Made by a program: the position numbers and the translations under genes. From the NCBI RefSeq assembly GCF_014522265.1, contig NZ_CP017024.1, forward strand, positions 2,198,001 through 2,262,000: a stretch of DNA of 64,000 nt. Reading direction: 5' to 3'. Source of the stretch: Pseudomonas oryzihabitans. Lineage in GTDB: Bacteria; Pseudomonadota; Gammaproteobacteria; Pseudomonadales; Pseudomonadaceae. Below the pieces are notes generated by a model. It had not been told where the DNA came from. It did not search any database and was given only the letters and a program-made list of their open reading frames with translations. Shown here one piece after another: positions 49,190-58,715 of this stretch. Every line of letters starts with the position of its first letter. The stretch's first letter is position 1.

Positions 49190-49432
49190 TCACTGACGAT
49201 CCAGATTCGCCCACATGCGTTGCCAGAAGGCACCGGCCTCCTCATTGATGGCGCGCCAGCGCTGCTCCAGGCGTTCGCGCTCGGGCGTGCCCAGGTCCTC
49301 CGGGCAGGCCAGGTAGCGGTCGGCGGCGGCCTGGGCCTCGGCCTGCAGGCGGCGCCATTCGCGCACGTCATCCAGCCAGCAGCGGCCGGTAATGGTTTCG
49401 TAGTACTCGTGGGCGATCGCGTCTTTGCTCAT
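49190..49432 (-). CDS. Conserved hypothetical protein, 80 residues
   Basis: A short, charged, tryptophan-rich helical protein (WLDDVREWRRLQAEAQAAAD, WRAINEEAGAFWQRMWANL) with no domain I recognise. The start MSKDAIAHEYYETITGRCW is plausible and the codon use is typical of its neighbours, so I take it as real. It ends 13 bp from the stop of the convergent NUDIX gene. No function is proposed. Confidence 0.65.
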   Translation of the reverse strand: MSKDAIAHEYYETITGRCWLDDVREWRRLQAEAQAAADRYLACPEDLGTPERERLEQRWRAINEEAGAFWQRMWANLDRQ

Positions 49433-49564
49433 AGGGCGTTCCAGGTAGGGGATACAGCCCTAGACCGCACCTTACGCCCGGGGTGCCCGTCTCGGCGGTC
49501 AAAGGAGTCCAGGAGGCCGATTCGCCGGGGGCGGCAGGGGTCCGCTCTTCGAGCGCCAGGTGCT

Positions 49565-49606
49565 GGACAGCAAGAAGCCGCGTCGAGACGCGGCTTCTTG
49601 CTGTCC
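49565..49606 (-). terminator. Long hairpin, probable terminator of pbpG
   Basis: A perfect 18- to 19-bp stem (GACAGCAAGAAGCCGCGT paired with its complement, 49566-49583 with 49588-49605) and a 4-base loop, 11 bp past the pbpG stop. It has no T-run after it, but it is the only structure in this gap. Confidence 0.7.
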
Positions 49607-49616
49607 CAGACAGGAC

Positions 49617-50528
49617 TTACTGCCGCGCCAGCACCGTGCTGCGACCGGCCTTGGGCGCGCCCGGCAGGGGGCTCAGGGCGCCGGTTTCCAGCCAGCGGCG
49701 CACGCGGGTGGCGTCGGCCATGTGGGTGAACTTGCCGAAGGCGTCCATCACCACGAAGGCCACCGGACGACCGGCCATCACGGTACGCATCACCAGGCAG
49801 TGACCGGCCTTGTCGGTGTAGCCGGTCTTGGTCAGCTGCACGCTCCAGTCGGCGTTGTAGACCAGGTGGTTGGTGTTGCGAAAGCCCAGCACATAGTTGG
49901 GGTTGTGGAAGGCCTGGGTCTTTTCCGGGGTGGTGCTGAGCTGGCCGAGCAGCGGATAGTGCTCGGTGGCCTTGAGCAGGGTGACCAGGTCACGCGCGGT
50001 GGAGACGTTCAGCGGCGACAGGCCGGTGGGTTCGGCGTAGCGGGTGTTTCTCATGCCCAGGGCGCGGGCCTTGGCATTCATGGCGGCGACGAAGGCCCGC
50101 TGGCCACCCGGATAGTGATGAGCGAGGCTGGTGGCGGCGCGGTTTTCCGAGGACATCAGCGCCAGTTGCAGCATGTCGCGCCGGGTCAGCTGGCTACCCA
50201 GGCGCACCCGCGAGAAGATGCCACGCATGGCCGGATTCTCGCTGATGTCGATGTCGATGGTCTGCTCCAACGGCAGCCGGGCATCGAGCACCACCATGGC
50301 GGTCATCAGCTTGGTCACCGAAGCGATGGGGGCGACCTGGTCGGGATTCTGGGAAAAGAGTACCTGGTTGGTCTTGAGGTCGACGACCAGGGCGTGGTTC
50401 GAAGCCAGGCGCTGGGCGGTGGCGGCCGCCGCGGCCTTGACCTTCGGTGGGGTCTGGGCCAGGACGGCCGGACTCAGCCCGACCAAGCCAGCCAGCAACA
50501 GGCCAGCAAGTTGATGACAGATCTTCAC
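49617..50528 (-). CDS. pbpG: D-alanyl-D-alanine endopeptidase, PBP7-type
   Basis: Penicillin-binding protein of 303 residues, peptidase family S11, which cleaves peptidoglycan crosslinks in the periplasm. The signal peptide covers about residues 1-25 ([15 protein letters not shown]). The active-site motifs are all present: SVTK ([13 protein letters not shown]), SEN ([13 protein letters not shown]) and KTG ([15 protein letters not shown]). The GTG at 50528 is preferred, with GAGAG upstream; a TTG at 50543 would add five residues. No carboxy-terminal membrane anchor is seen, as in PbpG rather than DacA/DacC. Confidence 0.88.
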   Translation of the reverse strand: MKICHQLAGLLLAGLVGLSPAVLAQTPPKVKAAAAATAQRLASNHALVVDLKTNQVLFSQNPDQVAPIASVTKLMTAMVVLDARLPLEQTIDIDISENPAMRGIFSRVRLGSQLTRRDMLQLALMSSENRAATSLAHHYPGGQRAFVAAMNAKARALGMRNTRYAEPTGLSPLNVSTARDLVTLLKATEHYPLLGQLSTTPEKTQAFHNPNYVLGFRNTNHLVYNADWSVQLTKTGYTDKAGHCLVMRTVMAGRPVAFVVMDAFGKFTHMADATRVRRWLETGALSPLPGAPKAGRSTVLARQ

Positions 50529-50770
50529 GGTGGCAGCTCTCAAAAGGGGGGCGGGGTTAGAACAACCGCGAACGGCAATGCCCCTTGCAGATCAAGGACA
50601 TTGCTCAGAGATTTCACGTCTTTTATCACCCGGAATGTCGGCTGGGAATCCGACAAGGCAGCTTTTTACACAGCGCGCTGGCAAAAAGTCACAATAAGTT
50701 GCATATGGGCGACGGACGGCGGGGATGGCGGAGCGAAAGGGCGCCCGAGAGGCCTCGGACGCCTTGCCTT

Positions 50771-52306
50771 TCAGTCGTGGGCTTCCTGGGCGGTGGGGCC
50801 GAGCATGCTGCCGGTGACCAGGTAGCGTTCGTGCCAGGCCAGAGCCTCGGGCAGCAGGTGCGGGGTGTGCTTGCCGTGGCTGCCGGCCAGGGCGCGTTCG
50901 AAATAATCTTCCAGCGCCGGACGAAAGCTCGGGTGCACGCAGTGCTCCAGGATGGCCCGGGCGCGCTGCTTGGGGCTGAGCATGCGCAGGTCGGCCAGGC
51001 CCTGGTCGGTGACGATCACCGAGACATCGTGCTCGGTGTGATCGACGTGACTGACCATGGGCACCAGGGTCGAGATCAGCCCATTCTTGGCCATGCTCGG
51101 CGCCATGAACACCGACAGATAGGCGTTGCGGGCGAAGTCGCCGGAGCCGCCGATGCCGTTCATCATCCCGGTGCCCATCTGGTGGGTGGAGTTGACGTTG
51201 CCATAGAGGTCGGCTTCGAGCATGCCGTTCAGGGCGATGCAGCCCAGCCGCCGCACCAGTTCCGGATGATTGCTCACGCCCTGCTGGCGCAGGATGATGC
51301 GCTGGCGCAGCGACTCGGCGTGCTCGACGAAGCGCTCGATGCCCGCCGGACTCAGGGAAAAGGAGGTGGCCGAGGCCAGCTCCATCTTGCCGCTGATGAG
51401 CAGCTCCAGCATGCCGTCCTGGATCACCTCGGTGAAGGCGGTCAGCCCCGCGAACTCGCTCTCGGCCAGACCCTGCATGAAGGCGTTGGCGATGTTGCCG
51501 ACCCCCGACTGGAGCGGCAGCAGATTGGCCGGGATACGGCCCTGGCGTACCTCGAAGCGCAGAAAGTCCAGCAGGTGCGCGGCGATGGCCTGGGAGGCGG
51601 CGTCCGGGGCCTTGAACGGACTGTTGCGGTCGGGGGCATCGGTCTCCACCACGGCCACCACCTTGTCCAGCGGCACCTCCAGATAGGGCGAGCCGATGCG
51701 GTCGCCGGGGTGCGCCAGGGGAATCGGCGTGCGGCGGGGCGGCAGGGCGCCGTCGGTGTAGATGTCATGCATGCCGTCCAGGGCGTCGGGCTGCCAGCGA
51801 TTGACCTCGAGAATCACCGCATCGGCCATGTCCAGCCAGGTCTTGTTGTTGCCCACCGAGGAGGAGGGCACCAGCAGACCGTCTTCGCGAATGGCGGCGA
51901 TCTCCACCACCGCCACGTCGATCTTGCCGAAGAAGCCATAGCGCACCTTTTCCGCCAGCTGGCCCAGGTGGATGTCCATGTACTCCAGGCCACCGGCGTT
52001 GATGCGACTGCGCAACTCCGGATCGGACTGGAAGGGCACCCGCAACTCGATGCCATCGACCCGCGCCAGGGCGCCGTCCAGCTCCGGTGCGGTGGACGCG
52101 CCGGTCAGCACCTTGATGCGAAAGGGCTCGCCGGCGCCGTGGCTGACGGTGATGCGCTGGGCCAGGGCGCCCGGCACGGCCTTGGGGTAACCGGCCCCGG
52201 TGAAGCCGCTCATGCCCACGGTCATGCCGTGACGAATGAACTGTGCGGCCTGCTCGGCGCTCTGGCGCTTGGCGGCGAAACCGGGATGGCGAATACGGTG
52301 GGACAT
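50771..52306 (-). CDS. Acetyl-CoA hydrolase / succinyl-CoA:acetate CoA-transferase
   Basis: CoA-transferase family I protein of 511 residues (Cat1/AarC/ACH1 type). Typical features are MSGFTGAGYPKAVPGALAQ near the start, VPSSSVGNNKTWLDMAD, and the catalytic glutamate expected in LTAFTEVIQDGMLELL (about residue 290). A glycine-rich MGTGMMNGIGGSGDFARNAY follows. It interconverts acetyl-CoA and acetate, with or without succinate as acceptor; which of these cannot be told here. The ATG at 52306 with GAGG upstream gives the usual MSHRIRHPGF start. Confidence 0.87.
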   Translation of the reverse strand: MSHRIRHPGFAAKRQSAEQAAQFIRHGMTVGMSGFTGAGYPKAVPGALAQRITVSHGAGEPFRIKVLTGASTAPELDGALARVDGIELRVPFQSDPELRSRINAGGLEYMDIHLGQLAEKVRYGFFGKIDVAVVEIAAIREDGLLVPSSSVGNNKTWLDMADAVILEVNRWQPDALDGMHDIYTDGALPPRRTPIPLAHPGDRIGSPYLEVPLDKVVAVVETDAPDRNSPFKAPDAASQAIAAHLLDFLRFEVRQGRIPANLLPLQSGVGNIANAFMQGLAESEFAGLTAFTEVIQDGMLELLISGKMELASATSFSLSPAGIERFVEHAESLRQRIILRQQGVSNHPELVRRLGCIALNGMLEADLYGNVNSTHQMGTGMMNGIGGSGDFARNAYLSVFMAPSMAKNGLISTLVPMVSHVDHTEHDVSVIVTDQGLADLRMLSPKQRARAILEHCVHPSFRPALEDYFERALAGSHGKHTPHLLPEALAWHERYLVTGSMLGPTAQEAHD

Positions 52307-52562
52307 GACGACCTCTGCGGGTGTTATCGAAAGCACACTAAGAATGTGGATTCTACGCCGAAGGGATGCTTAGGTCCCTAAGCAAAAGGTCGGGTGGGCG
52401 GGGAAATCTTTGGGAGTGGGGCGTAGGTTGGGTTCGGTAGGTTGGGTTGAGCGCAGCGAAGCCCAACGGTGCCTGGTCATCCCAAACATCGGCATTCGTA
52501 GGTTGGTGCTGAGCGTAGCGAAGCCCAACATCGCGAAGGTCGGTCGAAGTGCCTTGGCTTAA

Positions 52563-53315
52563 TGGTGCCCTGGCTGTTTATCGTGGTCTGCTTGTGGCTC
52601 TTGTTTCGCCCACCCGGGCGACTCACTTTTTTCAGTCGCTAAAAAAGTAAGCAAAAACGCTTGCCCCGACCATCCGGCCTTCCGCTTCGCTCCAGGTGAC
52701 TCGCGTTGCTCGCCCTTCGGGCCAGCCTACGGCTGTTACTTCGCTACGCTACGTTTCGCTCACGCCAGCGCCGCTCCGGGGTCGGTCCAGATGGGCCGTC
52801 CATGGCCCACTGGACCTCTCGCCGCATCCATGCGGCTCGACCCACTCCACGACGCTGGCGTTCGCCCTGCTGAACGGGGCGAATCGCCAGCCTGAAAGTG
52901 TTGGTTGAAGAGCCACGAACAGCTCGTAGCGTGGACAACGGCGAAGCCTTGTCCACTGTTAGTGTAGGTACCTTCCAGTGGAAAACGCTGCGCGGTTTTC
53001 CACGCTACGACCTCTGAACCCCGAATTCCCAGGCTTGCGCCCCGCCCCGTCAGTGAGGCCGAGTGCAGGTGTCGCGGAGGGGATATGCGAGGCAGGACGC
53101 CGAGCAAGGCGCGAGGGGCAGGAAGCCCCTTCGTGCAGTGCCCCTGGAGCGGCACCGGAGCGAGGGGACCCGGAGCGCAGCGGAGGGCCGAAACGTGGGG
53201 CAAGCGTTTTTGGTTACTTTTTTGCGGGGCGCGCAGCCGCGCATGCAAAAAGTAACTCGCCCGGGTGGGCGAAACAAAAGCCCTCAGAGCACTCGATAAA
53301 CAGCTAGGGCACCCA
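52563..53315 (-). mobile_element. ~753-bp bipartite palindromic element, copy B
   Basis: Ends TGGTGCCCTGGCTGTTTATC and GATAAACAGCTAGGGCACCCA-type, again inverted. The reverse complement of 53000-53280 is nearly identical to 24250-24500 of copy A, and the left lobe (52590-52920) matches the complement of the right lobe of A. It lacks the CTACGG expansion and has a short extra segment at about 52697-52770. No transposase gene is seen. The two copies form an inverted pair 27.6 kb apart. Confidence 0.6.
52931..53003. repeat. Hairpin doublet in element B
   Basis: GTGGACAA...TTGTCCAC (52931-52956) and GTGGAAAA...TTTTCCAC (52978-53003) are flanked by CGTAGC and GCTACG. It is the mirror of the doublet in copy A. 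Confidence 0.8.
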
Positions 53316-53417
53316 TAACCCTAATCCGTTGGGCTTCGCTATCGCTCAATCCAACCTACGCCGATCCGCCCGGATCACCACGACCCAGGCGTTGGGCACT
53401 GAACGCCCAACTACCCC

Positions 53418-54869
53418 TCACGCCACCATCATGATCCACGGCACCCCGATCCCCAGCAGCACCAGCAGGAACAGCGCGCCGAAAATGGTCCCCAGTCGCC
53501 AGTAGTCCGCGCTGGGCAGGTAGCCGCTGCCGTAGTACACCGGGCTCGGCCCGGTGCCGTAGGGCGTGATGATGCCCATCAGCCCCAGCGAGGTGCCCAG
53601 CAGCAGGGCGAATACCGGCAGGTCGATGCCGGGGATGCCCATGCCGGCGGCCAGCATCACCGGCAGCAGCGCCGTGGTGTGGGCGGTGGAGCTGGCAAAC
53701 AGGTAGTGGGCGAGATAGAAGACCGCCACCAGTACCACCATGGCGGTACCGGCGTGGAAGCCGCCCAGGTGGCCGGCGACCCACTGGCCGAACCAGGCGA
53801 CGAAGCCGACCCGGGTCAGGCCGTCGGCCAGGGCTACCAGGGTGGCGAACCAGGCGAAGGTGTTCCAGGCGGCCTTGTTGCCCAGGGCATCGTTCCAGGT
53901 GATGACCTTCAGCAGCAGCATCAGCACGATCACCAGGATGCCCACCAGCGCCGGATCGGCCCAGGCGGCACCAAAGATCCACAGCACCAGGGCACCGATC
54001 ACCAGGGCCAGTAGCAGCTTTTCATCGCGGGTCAGCGGGCCGAGTGCGGCCAGTTCCTTGGCCGCCCACAGCGGCACCTGGTCGTTGCGCTTGATCTCCG
54101 GCGGATACAGCCAGTAGGCCAGCAGCGGCAGCAGGGCCAGCAGCAGGATGCCCATGGGCGCGGCGGCGATGAACCACTGGCCCCAGCTGATGTGCACCTG
54201 GGCGGTCTTCTCGATCAGCGCGGCGGCCAGCAGATTGGGGGCGAGGGCAGTGAGGAACAGGGTGCTGGTGACGCAGGTGGAGGAGATCGCCACCCACATC
54301 AGGTAGGAACCGATGCGCCGGGCGCTGGGGTCGTTGGGCTTGGAATCGTAGAGCAGCGGCAGGTTGCGGATCACCGGGTAGACGGTGCCGCCGCTGCGCG
54401 CGGTGTTGGACGGGGTGAAGGGTGCGAGGGCCAGATCGGCCAGCATCACCGCGTAGCCCAGGGTCAGGGTGCGCCGGCCCATGGCCTTGACCAGCAGCAG
54501 GGCGATGCGTCGCCCGAGCCCGGTCTTCTCGTAGCCCAGGGCGAACATGAAGGCGCTGAAGATCAGCCAGACGGTGTTGTTGGAAAAGCCCGCCAGGCCC
54601 CATTTCAGCGCCTCCTGGGGGGCGCGAAAGCCCGGTGTCGCCAGCTGCGCCGGACTGAACAGCACCCAGGGCGCCAGCAGGGCCGCCACGGCCACCCCGA
54701 TCAGGCCGACCACCGCGCCGGGCAGGGGTTCGAGGATCAGTCCCACCACCACGCCGGCGAAGAGGGCGAAGTACAGCCAAGCATGAGCGGGCAGGCCCTC
54801 CGGTGCCGGCAGCAGCGCCAGCAGTCCGGTGACGGCGAGGGGCAGCAGGAATTTCCAGGTGGTACGCAT
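53418..54869 (-). CDS. DASS-family anion (dicarboxylate/citrate) transporter
   Basis: Membrane protein of 483 residues with about twelve hydrophobic segments, in the divalent anion:sodium symporter family near CitT and the chloroplast 2-oxoglutarate/malate carriers. The conserved substrate and ion motif is read in [18 protein letters not shown] (SNT, about residue 155), with a second copy in [16 protein letters not shown]. The length fits the family. The substrate is probably a di- or tricarboxylate. No regulator or enzyme gene is adjacent to refine this. Confidence 0.84.
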   Translation of the reverse strand: MRTTWKFLLPLAVTGLLALLPAPEGLPAHAWLYFALFAGVVVGLILEPLPGAVVGLIGVAVAALLAPWVLFSPAQLATPGFRAPQEALKWGLAGFSNNTVWLIFSAFMFALGYEKTGLGRRIALLLVKAMGRRTLTLGYAVMLADLALAPFTPSNTARSGGTVYPVIRNLPLLYDSKPNDPSARRIGSYLMWVAISSTCVTSTLFLTALAPNLLAAALIEKTAQVHISWGQWFIAAAPMGILLLALLPLLAYWLYPPEIKRNDQVPLWAAKELAALGPLTRDEKLLLALVIGALVLWIFGAAWADPALVGILVIVLMLLLKVITWNDALGNKAAWNTFAWFATLVALADGLTRVGFVAWFGQWVAGHLGGFHAGTAMVVLVAVFYLAHYLFASSTAHTTALLPVMLAAGMGIPGIDLPVFALLLGTSLGLMGIITPYGTGPSPVYYGSGYLPSADYWRLGTIFGALFLLVLLGIGVPWIMMVA

Positions 54870-55173
54870 CGGGCGCTCGCAGATTCCGGTGGTCTCGGGA
54901 AACCGGCCTGGGCCGGGACGGCTGACGGTACTGTGCCAGAGGGCTGCGCGGTCAGCGGCAGCCAGCTTTGCAAAGGCAGGGCTGCTTTCCCAGCGCGCTG
55001 GCCGTGGTCATTCGTCGCAGTCCCGCGGTCTTAGGTTCCCTGAGGGCATTCTTTCGCTATCGAGAATGACTTGCAACAACGCGAAGGTGCCGGTCGTTGC
55101 CGATTGCGCCCGTCGCTCACCTCGGCGAACAATCGGACTTTCCGCCAACCCTAATAACACGAGGATGACCGCC
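54870..55173. other. Intergenic gap between the DASS carrier and the carbonic anhydrase gene
   Basis: A 304-bp gap between divergent genes. It should contain both promoters. I see no recognisable operator or repeat in it. Confidence 0.5.
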
Positions 55174-55698
55174 ATGAAGTACCGCCTGGGAGAACACCGT
55201 GTCGACGCCCATCCGCACAGCTGGGTCGCGCCTACCGCTGCGGTGATCGGCAAGGTACGCCTGGAAGAGGGCGCCAGCGTCTGGTTCGGCGCGGTGTTGC
55301 GTGGCGACAACGAGCTGATCCATATCGGCCCGGACAGCAATGTGCAAGACGGCGCCGTGCTGCACACCGATCCCGGCTCGCCGCTGACCCTGGGGCGTGG
55401 CGTCACCGTCGGCCACCAGGCCATGCTGCATGGCTGCGAAATCGGCGACGGCAGCCTGATCGGCATCCACGCCGTGGTGCTCAACGGCGCGCGCATCGGG
55501 CGCAACTGCCTGGTGGGCGCCAATGCCCTGGTCACCGAGAACGCGGTGATTCCCGACGGCTCTCTCGTGCTCGGTTCGCCGGCCAAGGTGGTGCGCACCC
55601 TGAGCGAGGCCCAGCAGGCGCAGCTGGCGGCCAACGCCCAGGTCTATGTGGCCAATGCGCGGCGCTATCTGGAAGAGTTGTTCGAGCAGGGGGAGTAG
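55174..55698 (+). CDS. Gamma carbonic anhydrase family protein
   Basis: Left-handed beta-helix protein of 174 residues of the gamma-CA/YrdA class. Hexapeptide repeats run through most of it ([38 protein letters not shown]). The three zinc-ligand histidines are expected in AVLHTDPG and [10 protein letters not shown], which are intact. The ATG at 55174 with GAGGA eight bases upstream was chosen; an ATG at 55165 is possible. Many members show little carbonic anhydrase activity, so the enzymatic role is open. Confidence 0.86.
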   Translation: MKYRLGEHRVDAHPHSWVAPTAAVIGKVRLEEGASVWFGAVLRGDNELIHIGPDSNVQDGAVLHTDPGSPLTLGRGVTVGHQAMLHGCEIGDGSLIGIHAVVLNGARIGRNCLVGANALVTENAVIPDGSLVLGSPAKVVRTLSEAQQAQLAANAQVYVANARRYLEELFEQGE

Positions 55699-55780
55699 GG
55701 CGATCGGGAGCCGCGCCCCGCGCTGGATGACCTTCTTCCTCCGAGCAAGGGCTGGGATGAGGGGAAAGCCGCTTCGGTCC

Positions 55781-56580
55781 GTTGGGCTTCGCTACGCTCA
55801 GCCCAACCTACAAGGCAGGTAGCGCCCTGGCCGAAGCCGTAGCGTGGAAAACGGCGCAGCCTTTTCCACCTGAAGAGTTGTTGCCAGACGTGCCCTCACC
55901 CCAACCCTCTCCCGGAAGGAGAGGGGGCTGTCCGAGCAAGCGTTTGGGTCTAACGGTCCAGACGGGCCGCGATCCGTTGTCGCCCGGCTATCCGTTAGCG
56001 CAGAGCCACCCCCTCTCCCCTTGGGAGAGGGCTGGGGTGAGGGAAAAGCCGCGCCGGTCCGTTGGGCTTCGCTGCGTTCAACCCAACCTACAAGGTAGGC
56101 AGAGCGCCCCGGCCGAAGCCGTAGCGTGGAAAACGGCGCAGCCTTTTCCACCTAAAGAGTTGTTGCCAGGCGTGCCCTCACCCCAACCCTCTCCTGGAGG
56201 GAGAGGGGGCTGTCCGAGCGAACGTTCGTGTGCAGCGCCAAAGGCAGATTCGCGATTCATTGTCGCCAGGCTATCCGTTAGCGCAGAGCCACCCCCTCTC
56301 CCCTTGGGAGAGGGCTGGGGTGAGGGAAAAGCCGCGCCGGTCTATTGGGCTTCGCCGCGCTCAACCTAATACCGGCTGCGTAGCGTGGAAAACGGCGCAG
56401 CCTTTTCCACCTGAAGAGTTGTTGCCAGGCGTGCCCTTACCCCAACCCTCTCCCGGAGGGAGAGGGGGCTGTCCGAGCGAACGTTCGTGTGCAGCGCCAA
56501 AGGCGAATTCGCGATTCATTGTCGCCAGGCTATCCGCTAGCGCGGAACCACTCCCTCTTCCTGTGGGGGAGGGAAGGCTA
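55781..56580. repeat. Three tandem ~280-bp composite repeat units
   Basis: Units start at 55781, 56061 and 56343. Each carries, in order, a GTTGGGCTTCG...CAACC repeat, a GTGGAAAAC...TTTTCCAC hairpin (55844, 56126, 56385), a CCCTCACCCCAACCCTCTCC arm, a ~60-bp spacer, and the inverse GGGAGAGGGCTGGGGTGAGGG-type arm. Units 2 and 3 are more alike in the spacer than unit 1. The third lacks a clean last arm. No gene is seen in 55699-56677. Confidence 0.87.
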
Positions 56581-56587
56581 GGAACTG

Positions 56588-56666
56588 ATCGCGGCCATGG
56601 GCCGCTCCTACAGGTGTTTCCCGGTATGTAGGAGCGGTCGCTACGGCGCACCGGCATGGCCGCGAT
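56588..56666. repeat. REP doublet
   Basis: Inverted copies of the ATCGCGGCCATGGGCCGCTCC type Pseudomonas REP (core GCGGCCATGGGCCGCTCC) around a short spacer, just after the composite array. Confidence 0.78.
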
Positions 56667-56677
56667 GAGCATCTACC

Positions 56678-57601
56678 TCACGGCTTCTCGAACCGATAGA
56701 ACAGATTGGGCTCGCTGACCACGTACAGCCGGCTCTGGTCGTCCATGGCCACGCCTTCCGCCTGGGGCACGCTGCGGCTCAGGCCGTGCTGGCCGCGCAG
56801 CAGTGACAGCGAACTGATCGGCTTGCCGTCGTCGTCCAGTTCCAGCACCAGGCGCGACTGATCCGAGAGCGCCAGCAGGTGGCCGGTGCCGGGGTCGAAT
56901 TGCAGGCTGGAGAGATCGCGCACGAAAAGGCGGCGATCACGCTGTGGATCCGTGCGCAGCGACAGCGCCTGCAGGCCTTCGAAGGCTTCGCTGCCCAGGC
57001 CGTCGATCTCGTAGATGCGTACCGGATCGCTTTCCTTGGCGACGAAGAAGCGCTCGCGGGCCGCGTCATAGGCCAGGCCTTCGTTGCCGCGGTTGTCGCT
57101 TTGCACATCGCTGAGGCTGAAGGGGTGGCTGACCTGGCGGTCGTCGACGTCCACCACCCGGGTGTCGGCGCCGATCCGTACCCGCACCAGGCGCTGGCGG
57201 CGCTCTTCGCTGATCATGTAGACACCCGGCTTGATGTACTCGATGGCTTCCGGATCGCTGAAGCCCCTGAGCTCCACCTGGCGCAGCAGCCGGCCGTCCA
57301 GGTCCAGTTCGAGAAAGCGCGCCGGCTTGTTGGTGACGCTGACCAGGGTGCGGCGATCCGGATCGAAGCTCAGTGCCGAGACATCGGTGATGCCCTCGCC
57401 GATGGGGCGGGCTTCGACGGTGACCCGGTAGCTCGGCAGCCACAGCGAACGGGCCTGGCGGCTCTCGGCCTGAAGCTGGCTCTGGACGTTGAACAGGAGC
57501 CGCTCGAACAGCCGGTGTTGCTGGGCCACCAGGGTCAGGGCCAGCAGCAGGGCGCCGCCCAGCAAGGCGCCCAGGGTGCGAGGGGAAAGCAGCGGAAACA
57601 T
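56678..57601 (-). CDS. SdiA-regulated family beta-propeller protein (copy 1)
   Basis: Protein of 307 residues of the SdiA-regulated/YjiK family. An amino-terminal hydrophobic anchor or signal (about 8-26, LGALLGGALLLALTLVA) is followed by a propeller with DVSALSFDPDRRTLVSVTNK, NRGNEGLAYDAARERFFVAK, PGTGHLLALSDQSRLVLEL and PQAEGVAMDDQSRLYVVSEP. The role is unknown; the family name reflects regulation in E. coli, not enzyme function. A clear paralogue follows upstream at 57672-58577, 70 bp away on the same strand. Confidence 0.82.
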   Translation of the reverse strand: MFPLLSPRTLGALLGGALLLALTLVAQQHRLFERLLFNVQSQLQAESRQARSLWLPSYRVTVEARPIGEGITDVSALSFDPDRRTLVSVTNKPARFLELDLDGRLLRQVELRGFSDPEAIEYIKPGVYMISEERRQRLVRVRIGADTRVVDVDDRQVSHPFSLSDVQSDNRGNEGLAYDAARERFFVAKESDPVRIYEIDGLGSEAFEGLQALSLRTDPQRDRRLFVRDLSSLQFDPGTGHLLALSDQSRLVLELDDDGKPISSLSLLRGQHGLSRSVPQAEGVAMDDQSRLYVVSEPNLFYRFEKP

Positions 57602-57671
57602 CGACAGGGTCCTGAGGCGGTAATGCCGCGCAGCCTAAGGGCGCCACCCTGAATTCAAGCTGAATAGGCGC

Positions 57672-58577
57672 TCATTGCGTCGCTTTGGACACCTTGTGAA
57701 ACACGTGGAAGAGATTGGGTTCACCAATCAGGTAGAGATTGCCGGCTTCGTCGAGGGCCACGCCTTCCGGTTGCTCCATGGTCGCGTCCAGGCCGTGCAG
57801 GCCACGTCTCAGGCTGATGAAGCTGACCGGTTGTCCCTCGGCGGTCAGCTCCACCAGGGTATGGGACTGGTCGGACAACGCCAGTAGGTGCCCGGTGCGC
57901 GGATCGACCGCCACCGCGGAGTAGTCGATCACCAGCTGCTTCAGCGGAAAGGGTTGCAGGCTGCCGGTAACGCCGCGGCCGTCGCTGGCCAGGGTGAAGA
58001 GGGCGGCCGGGTCGCGCTCCTTGCTGAGGATCAGGCGCTGGTGCCGCCGGTCCCAGGCGATGCCTTCGAAGCCCTTGTTGCCGGCGTCGGGAAAGCCCAG
58101 GTCGTGGTGCTCGAAGGTGTTGGCATCCAGCTCCCGGGTGTCGTCCTTCAGCTGGAACAGCGACAGCCGCCGCTGGCGTTCGTCGACGATGGCCAGGCGC
58201 CCGTCTTCCAGGGCGGTCACGCCTTCCAGGTTGGAGACGTTGCGGATCGGGATGCGTCTGAGGATGTCGCCGGTCAGGCTCAGCTGCACCAGGTAGGGGG
58301 TGCTGCCGGTAACGGCGAAGAGGGTGCGGGTACGGGGGTCGTAGGTGAGATCGGAGGTCTCGGCTTCGGCCAGCCCCGGCAGCTGCTTGCCCTGGATCAC
58401 CGCCTGGTAGTCCGGCAGCCAGACCGCCTGGGCGCGGATTTCCGGCGGCGTGCGGTATTCCTGCCACCAGAGCAGCGCCCGGTCGTTCCAGTGCCAGACG
58501 AAGGTGAGGACGATCAGCACCAGCAGGACGAAGGCGGGAAGGAGGCGCGACAGGATGAGGCGGGGGAGTCTGGACAT
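57672..58577 (-). CDS. SdiA-regulated family beta-propeller protein (copy 2)
   Basis: Protein of 301 residues with the same plan as its neighbour. An amino-terminal hydrophobic segment (LLPAFVLLVLIVLTFVW) is followed by the propeller with SDLTYDPRTRTLFAVTGST, NKGFEGIAWDRRHQRLILSK, PRTGHLLALSDQSHTLVEL and EQPEGVALDEAGNLYLIGEP. The two probably form a two-gene operon with this one first. Similarity is spread over the whole length but is far from identical, so the duplication is old. Confidence 0.82.
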   Translation of the reverse strand: MSRLPRLILSRLLPAFVLLVLIVLTFVWHWNDRALLWWQEYRTPPEIRAQAVWLPDYQAVIQGKQLPGLAEAETSDLTYDPRTRTLFAVTGSTPYLVQLSLTGDILRRIPIRNVSNLEGVTALEDGRLAIVDERQRRLSLFQLKDDTRELDANTFEHHDLGFPDAGNKGFEGIAWDRRHQRLILSKERDPAALFTLASDGRGVTGSLQPFPLKQLVIDYSAVAVDPRTGHLLALSDQSHTLVELTAEGQPVSFISLRRGLHGLDATMEQPEGVALDEAGNLYLIGEPNLFHVFHKVSKATQ

Positions 58578-58715
58578 GCGGGCTCGTACGGCTTCTTGTT
58601 ATGGCTTGTCTGCAAAGTCGCCGAGCGTAGGCACTTTTCAGGCAAGGCCTGGAGCGTCGTGGCCGCGCCGGCACACCGTCGCCCGGCACCGGCCGGGAGA
58701 CGGTGGGTGGCGGGG

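Larger units (their letters stand above)
52438..53359. repeat. Nested-palindrome region B: GTAGGTTGG repeats enclosing a ~753-bp element
   Basis: The 1111-bp gap between the CoA-transferase and the DASS carrier has no credible gene. GTAGGTTGG repeats at 52438-52467 and 52498-52529 open it, and the inverse repeat (53328-53359) closes it. Element copy B lies between. The arrangement mirrors region A at 24154-25006. Confidence 0.8.

Noticed and set aside
52563-53315. Possible insertion sequence with its own transposase
   Set aside because: No frame in the element resembles a transposase; the lobes are inverted copies of each other. It was kept only as a candidate non-autonomous element.
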